Positions 15,483 through 19,539 of a stretch of DNA of 19,539 nt are shown piece by piece. Origin of the DNA: M0108 sp049654905 (GTDB taxonomy: Bacteria > Pseudomonadota > Gammaproteobacteria > Chromatiales > Chromatiaceae). The stretch lies in NCBI GenBank assembly GCA_049654905.1, contig JBASIS010000006.1:1-19539 (forward strand), given 5' to 3'. Position numbers and translations under genes: made by a program. How positions within the stretch are numbered: position 1 is the stretch's first letter; the number at the start of each line of letters is the position of its first letter. The notes beneath the pieces were generated by a model, which saw nothing but the letters and a program-made list of their open reading frames with translations, made no database searches and was not told where the DNA came from.

Positions 15483-16861
15483 CCCGGGACCCCGAGGCGG
15501 CAGCCAACCCCGTTCCCGATATCCCGCGGCAACCGCGGGCCGAACACGCCACACCCTTAGCCGAGCCCGGCCAACCCTTCACTGAAGCCGAGCCCAACCA
15601 AGGCCCGGTGCCCGAGCCCAGCCAGGGCCCCGAAGAGCCCCGCATCGATCTCAAGATCGGCGCTACCCACCTGACCCTCCTCGGCACCGCCCACGTCTCC
15701 CGCGCCAGCGCCGCCAAGGTGCGGGAGCTCTTGGAGCAGGAGCACTTCGATGCCGTGGCGGTGGAACTCTGCCCCAGCCGCTATCAGGCCCTCTTGGACC
15801 CGGACGCCCTGGCGCGCATGGACCTCTTCGCCGTCATCCGCCAGGGGCGCGTGGCCATGGTGGTCGCCAGCCTGGCCCTGGCCGCCTACCAGCAGCGGCT
15901 GGCGGATCAGTTCGGCATCGAACCCGGGGCCGAGCAGCGCATGGCCATCGCCCAGGCGCGGGAACGGCATCTACCCGTCCTGCTGGTGGATCGCGAGATC
16001 GGCGTAACCCTCAAGCGCGTCGCCGCCAACCTGAGCTGGTGGAAGCGGCTCGAACTCTTTTCCGGCCTGGTCCTCACCCTGGTCTCCCACGAGGAGGTCC
16101 CCGAGGCGGAGATCGAGCGCCTCAAGGAAGGTGATGTGCTGGAGACCACCTTCGCCGAATTCGCCCGCAACCGCCAGGACCTTTTCCTGCCCCTGATCGA
16201 CGAACGGGATCGCTACATGGCCGCCCGCCTGCGGGAGGAGATCGAACGGGAGGGCCACGGTCGGGTGCTGGCGGTGCTGGGGGCCGGCCACCTCAAGGGG
16301 GTCGCCGGCTATCTGCGGGCGGCCGAGTCTGAACCGCCACCGGGGGCGTCCACTCATGAAGGCACCCAACCCCGTCCCGACCCCCGCCTCGAGATCGAGG
16401 AACTGGAGCGCCTGCCTCCGCCCAGCCCCTGGCCCAAGCTCATTTCCTGGGTCATCCTCGCCCTGATCGTGGCCGGCTTCGCCTTCGGCTTTGCCCAGAA
16501 CCCCCAGGACGGCTGGTCCATCGTCTGGGACTGGGTCCTCATCACCGGCAGCCTCTCCGCCCTAGGCACTCTCCTCGCCGGTGGCCACCCCCTGACGGTG
16601 CTGACAGCCTTCGTCGCCGCGCCCCTGACCACCCTCAACCCCGCCATCGGCGCCGGCATGGTGACGGGACCGGTGGAACTTTATCTGCGCAAGCCGAACA
16701 TGGGTGACTTCGGACGCCTGCGCCAGGACGCGGCCCAATTCCGGGGCTGGTGGCGCAACCGGGTGCTGCGCATCCTCCAGGTCTTCCTCCTGAGCAACCT
16801 GGGCGCCGCCATCGGCACCTATGTGGCAGGCTTCCGCATCTACGACCGCTTATTCTCCTGA
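15479..16861 (+). CDS. TraB/PrgY family membrane protein
   Basis: This 460-residue protein has a Pro/Glu-rich, probably disordered N-terminus (about 1-58), a TraB/TIKI-like domain and a membrane C-terminus. The TraB landmarks are GTAHVS (69-74), VELCPSR with E96, ERDRYM (242-247) and GAGHL (268-272); in the TIKI/TraB/PrgY superfamily these are proposed metal-binding or catalytic residues. Three or four hydrophobic segments follow (about 320-340, 346-370, 370-400, 430-455). PrgY limits peptide pheromone activity in enterococci; the role in Gram-negative bacteria is unknown. The ATG overlaps the yjgR stop by 4 nt, so translation of the two is likely coupled. Confidence 0.88.
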   Translation: MTRDPEAAANPVPDIPRQPRAEHATPLAEPGQPFTEAEPNQGPVPEPSQGPEEPRIDLKIGATHLTLLGTAHVSRASAAKVRELLEQEHFDAVAVELCPSRYQALLDPDALARMDLFAVIRQGRVAMVVASLALAAYQQRLADQFGIEPGAEQRMAIAQARERHLPVLLVDREIGVTLKRVAANLSWWKRLELFSGLVLTLVSHEEVPEAEIERLKEGDVLETTFAEFARNRQDLFLPLIDERDRYMAARLREEIEREGHGRVLAVLGAGHLKGVAGYLRAAESEPPPGASTHEGTQPRPDPRLEIEELERLPPPSPWPKLISWVILALIVAGFAFGFAQNPQDGWSIVWDWVLITGSLSALGTLLAGGHPLTVLTAFVAAPLTTLNPAIGAGMVTGPVELYLRKPNMGDFGRLRQDAAQFRGWWRNRVLRILQVFLLSNLGAAIGTYVAGFRIYDRLFS

Positions 16862-16862
16862 G

Positions 16863-16944
16863 CCCCGGTTCTTGCCGCACCGGGGTGGGAGGCTCCGGCG
16901 CACTGGGCGCGCATGCCCCTGAGGGACCGGGTCCGACAGGACCC
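16863..16944. repeat. Two hairpins in the traB-ileS intergenic region
   Basis: CCCCGGT/ACCGGGG (16863-16869/16879-16885, 9-nt loop) begins right after the traB-like stop; GGGTCC/GGACCC (16929-16934/16939-16944, 4-nt loop) follows. Neither is followed by a T tract, so termination is doubtful. The remainder up to ileS contains an A-rich stretch (about 16988-17000) but no confident promoter. Confidence 0.4.
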
Positions 16945-17041
16945 CGTCACTGGCCCGCGGCCACATCCGGCCAGGTCGAATCCCGGTAAAAAAGGGTAAA
17001 CTGGACCATTAGCCTTACCGCCTCCCTCAGGACCCAGCCCC

Positions 17042-19539
17042 GTGAGCGATTACAAGAACACCCTCAACCTCCCCAACACCGGTTTTCCCATGAAGGCGAA
17101 CCTCGCCCAGCGGGAACCGGAGCTGCTCGCCCACTGGGAGGCCATGGACCTCTACGGCCAGATTCGCGCCGCCCGGGTGGGGGCCAGGCAGTTCATCCTC
17201 CACGACGGACCGCCCTACGCCAATGGCGACATCCATATCGGCCACGCCGTCAATAAGGTACTGAAGGATATCATCGTCAAGTCCCGCACCCTGGATAGGC
17301 TGGATGCCCCCTACGTGCCAGGTTGGGACTGCCATGGCCTGCCCATCGAGCTCCAGGTGGAAAAGAAGGAAGGCAAGCCCGGCGCCAAGATCAGCGCCGC
17401 CCAGTTCCGGCGTGCCTGCCGCAACTATGCCGCACGCCAGGTGGACGGCCAGCGCCGCGACTTTAAACGCCTGGGGGTCTTTGGCGACTGGGAGCACCCC
17501 TACCTGACGATGGACTTCCACTTCGAGGCCAACATCATCCGCGCCCTGGGCGTGATCCTGGCCAATGGCCATGTCCAGAAGGGCTACAAGCCGGTGCACT
17601 GGTGCATCGACTGCGGTTCCGCCCTCGCGGAGGCGGAGGTGGAGTACGCCGACAAGGCGTCCATCTCCATCGACGTCCGCTTCCCGGTCCTGGACGAGGA
17701 GGCCCTCTTTACCCGCTGTCACTCGGTGCCCAACGGGCGCGGCGACGGCCCCCTGTCCGTGGTCATCTGGACCACCACCCCCTGGACCCTGCCCGCCAAC
17801 CAGGCGGTGGCCTTCAACCCCGAGCTGGAATACGTCCTCGTCCAGACCGAGGGCGACCATGGCCGCGAGCGCCTGATCCTGGCCGAGGGTCTGATGCGCG
17901 ACAACCTGGACCGCTGGGGCATCGACCACTACCGGGTCATCGCCTATGGCCGGGGCGACGCCTTCGAGGGGCTGCAACTCCAGCATCCCTTTTATGACCG
18001 CGAGGTGCCCATCATCCTCGGGGAGCACGTCACCCTGGAGGCCGGCACCGGCGCCGTCCACACCGCCCCCGGCCATGGCCTGGATGATTATCTGGTCGGC
18101 AACCGCTACGGCCTGAAGGTGGAGAACCCCGTGGGCGGCGACGGCCGCTTCCTGCCCGACACCCTCCTCTTCGCCGGCGAGCATGTCTTCAGCGCCAACG
18201 AGAAGGTCGTGGACACCCTCAAGGCTCGGGGCGCCCTGATCCAGGCCGCGCGTTTCACCCACAGCTATCCCCACTGCTGGCGCCACAAGACCCCCATCAT
18301 CTTCCGCGCCACCCCCCAGTGGTTCATCGGCATGGAAAAGCAGGGCCTGCGGGACGCCGCCCTGCGCGAGATCGAGGGCGTCACCTGGACCCCGGACTGG
18401 GGCCGCTCCCGCATCGAGTCCATGATGCGCAACCGCCCGGACTGGTGCATCTCGCGCCAGCGGACCTGGGGCGTGCCCATCCCCCTGCTGGTCCACAAGG
18501 AGACCGGCGCCCCGCATCCCCGCACCGCGGAGCTGATCGAGGAGGTCGCCCGTCGGGTCGAGGCCCAGGGCGTCGAGGCCTGGTTCGCCCTTGACGCGGC
18601 GGATTTGATCGGCGTCGCCGGGGCGGCTGAATACGAGAAGGTCCAGGACACCCTGGACGTCTGGTTCGACTCAGGCGTCACCCACGCCTGCTGCCTGGAG
18701 CAGCGCCCAGGCCTGCGTTCCCCCGCGGACCTCTATCTGGAGGGCTCCGACCAGCACCGCGGCTGGTTCCAGTCGTCCCTGCTGACCTCGGTGGCCATGT
18801 ACGACCGCGCCCCCTACCGGGGCGTCCTCACCCACGGCTTCACCGTCGATGCCAAGGGCGAGAAGATGTCCAAGTCCAAGGGCAACGTGGTGCGGCCCCA
18901 GGATGTCATGAAGACCCTGGGGGCCGATATCATCCGCCTCTGGGTCGCGGCCACCGACTATCGCGGCGAGATGAGCGTCTCCGACGAAATCCTCAAACGC
19001 ACCGCCGATGCCTACCGGCGCATCCGCAATACCGCCCGTTTCCTGCTCGCCAACCTCAATGGCTTCGACCCGGCGGTCAACCAGGTAGCTGCGGCGGATA
19101 TGCTAGAACTGGATCGCTGGGTCGTGGATCGCGCCCACCAGCTCCAGGAGGAGATCATCGCCGCCTACCGGGACTACCAGTTCCACCTCATCTACCAGAA
19201 GATCCACAACTTCTGCGTGGTGGACTTGGGCGGCTTCTACCTGGACGTCATCAAGGACCGCCAGTACACCACCCCGACCGACGGCCGGCCCCGGCGCTCC
19301 TGCCAGACCGCCATGTACCACATCGCCGAGGCCATGACCCGCTGGCTGGCGCCCATCCTCAGCTTTACCGCCGACGAGATCTGGCGCCACCTGCCGGGGG
19401 AGCGGGAGGCGTCGGTGTTTCTGGCCGAGTGGTATCCAGGGCTCTTCACCCTCGATGCCGGCGACGCCTTTGATCGCGCCTTCTGGCAGCAGGTGCTGGC
19501 GGTGCGGCTCGCGGTCTCCAAACCCCTGGAGGCCGCCCG
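17042..19539 (+). CDS. ileS: Isoleucyl-tRNA synthetase, 3' end cut by window edge
   Basis: This class I synthetase charges tRNA-Ile and edits mischarged valine. From GTG 17042 (AGGA 9 nt upstream; SDYKNTLNLP is the usual start) 832 codons are visible of the ~940 expected. Seen in order are HDGPPYANGDIHIGHA with HIGH at 65-68, WDCHGLPIE, the CP1 editing domain with TTTPWTLPAN (from 244) and GTGAVHTAPGHG (from 335), DVWFDSG, EGSDQHRGWFQ, KMSKS (608-612) and part of the anticodon-binding domain (DEIWRHLP). The C-terminal zinc-binding region lies beyond the window. In many gammaproteobacteria ileS follows ribF and precedes lspA; here a TraB-family gene lies upstream, 180 nt away. Confidence 0.97.
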   Translation, partial: MSDYKNTLNLPNTGFPMKANLAQREPELLAHWEAMDLYGQIRAARVGARQFILHDGPPYANGDIHIGHAVNKVLKDIIVKSRTLDRLDAPYVPGWDCHGLPIELQVEKKEGKPGAKISAAQFRRACRNYAARQVDGQRRDFKRLGVFGDWEHPYLTMDFHFEANIIRALGVILANGHVQKGYKPVHWCIDCGSALAEAEVEYADKASISIDVRFPVLDEEALFTRCHSVPNGRGDGPLSVVIWTTTPWTLPANQAVAFNPELEYVLVQTEGDHGRERLILAEGLMRDNLDRWGIDHYRVIAYGRGDAFEGLQLQHPFYDREVPIILGEHVTLEAGTGAVHTAPGHGLDDYLVGNRYGLKVENPVGGDGRFLPDTLLFAGEHVFSANEKVVDTLKARGALIQAARFTHSYPHCWRHKTPIIFRATPQWFIGMEKQGLRDAALREIEGVTWTPDWGRSRIESMMRNRPDWCISRQRTWGVPIPLLVHKETGAPHPRTAELIEEVARRVEAQGVEAWFALDAADLIGVAGAAEYEKVQDTLDVWFDSGVTHACCLEQRPGLRSPADLYLEGSDQHRGWFQSSLLTSVAMYDRAPYRGVLTHGFTVDAKGEKMSKSKGNVVRPQDVMKTLGADIIRLWVAATDYRGEMSVSDEILKRTADAYRRIRNTARFLLANLNGFDPAVNQVAAADMLELDRWVVDRAHQLQEEIIAAYRDYQFHLIYQKIHNFCVVDLGGFYLDVIKDRQYTTPTDGRPRRSCQTAMYHIAEAMTRWLAPILSFTADEIWRHLPGEREASVFLAEWYPGLFTLDAGDAFDRAFWQQVLAVRLAVSKPLEAA

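Noticed and set aside
16862..17041. T-box riboswitch upstream of ileS
   Set aside because: Two short hairpins are present but no T-box sequence or terminator/antiterminator pair; T-boxes are not typical of gammaproteobacteria.

Overview
The window is GC-rich DNA (roughly two-thirds G+C by eye), densely packed with bacterial genes. The proteins are of gammaproteobacterial type: RfaH, a second EF-G of the FusA2 type, a YjgR/HerA-like ATPase and Pcm. Together with a Qmo/Hdr electron-transfer operon linked to dissimilatory sulfur metabolism, they suggest a sulfur-oxidising gammaproteobacterium, most likely a purple sulfur bacterium or relative (Chromatiales). That assignment is inferred from gene content; there is no rRNA here to confirm it.

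Layout. 1-224 holds no gene but has a structured repeat-like element (81-149). 225-614 (-) is a DUF302 gene broken by one in-frame TAA. 818-3866 (+) carries an AMP/thymidine phosphorylase-family enzyme, a divergent PRPP synthetase and RfaH. 4034-9200 (-) is the operon qmoA-qmoB-hdrC-hdrB, with a strong intrinsic terminator at 3943-3985, a very stable hairpin between qmoB and hdrC, and a structured 458-nt upstream region (9201-9658). 9659-12098 (-) holds a small YdcH/DUF465 protein and fusA2, the latter with a good sigma70 promoter at 12212-12241. 12336-13758 (-) holds pcm and an unrecognised four-helix membrane protein. 14019-16861 (+) holds a YjgR-type ATPase translationally overlapped by a TraB/PrgY-family membrane protein. 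17042 to the window end (+) is ileS, cut off by the window edge at codon 832.

How the genes work together. The main metabolic unit is qmoAB-hdrCB. QmoA and QmoB are the two HdrA-like flavoprotein subunits of the APS-reductase partner complex, but the membrane subunit QmoC is replaced by soluble HdrC and HdrB. No aprBA or sat lies in the window, so the link to APS reductase comes from family knowledge. The second unit pairs an AMP-phosphorylase-type enzyme, which would yield ribose 1,5-bisphosphate, with a PRPP synthetase homologue that releases AMP; this suggests a ribose-phosphate/nucleotide salvage loop. The other genes are housekeeping or of unknown role. No CRISPR array, tRNA, rRNA, insertion sequence or prophage gene was seen.
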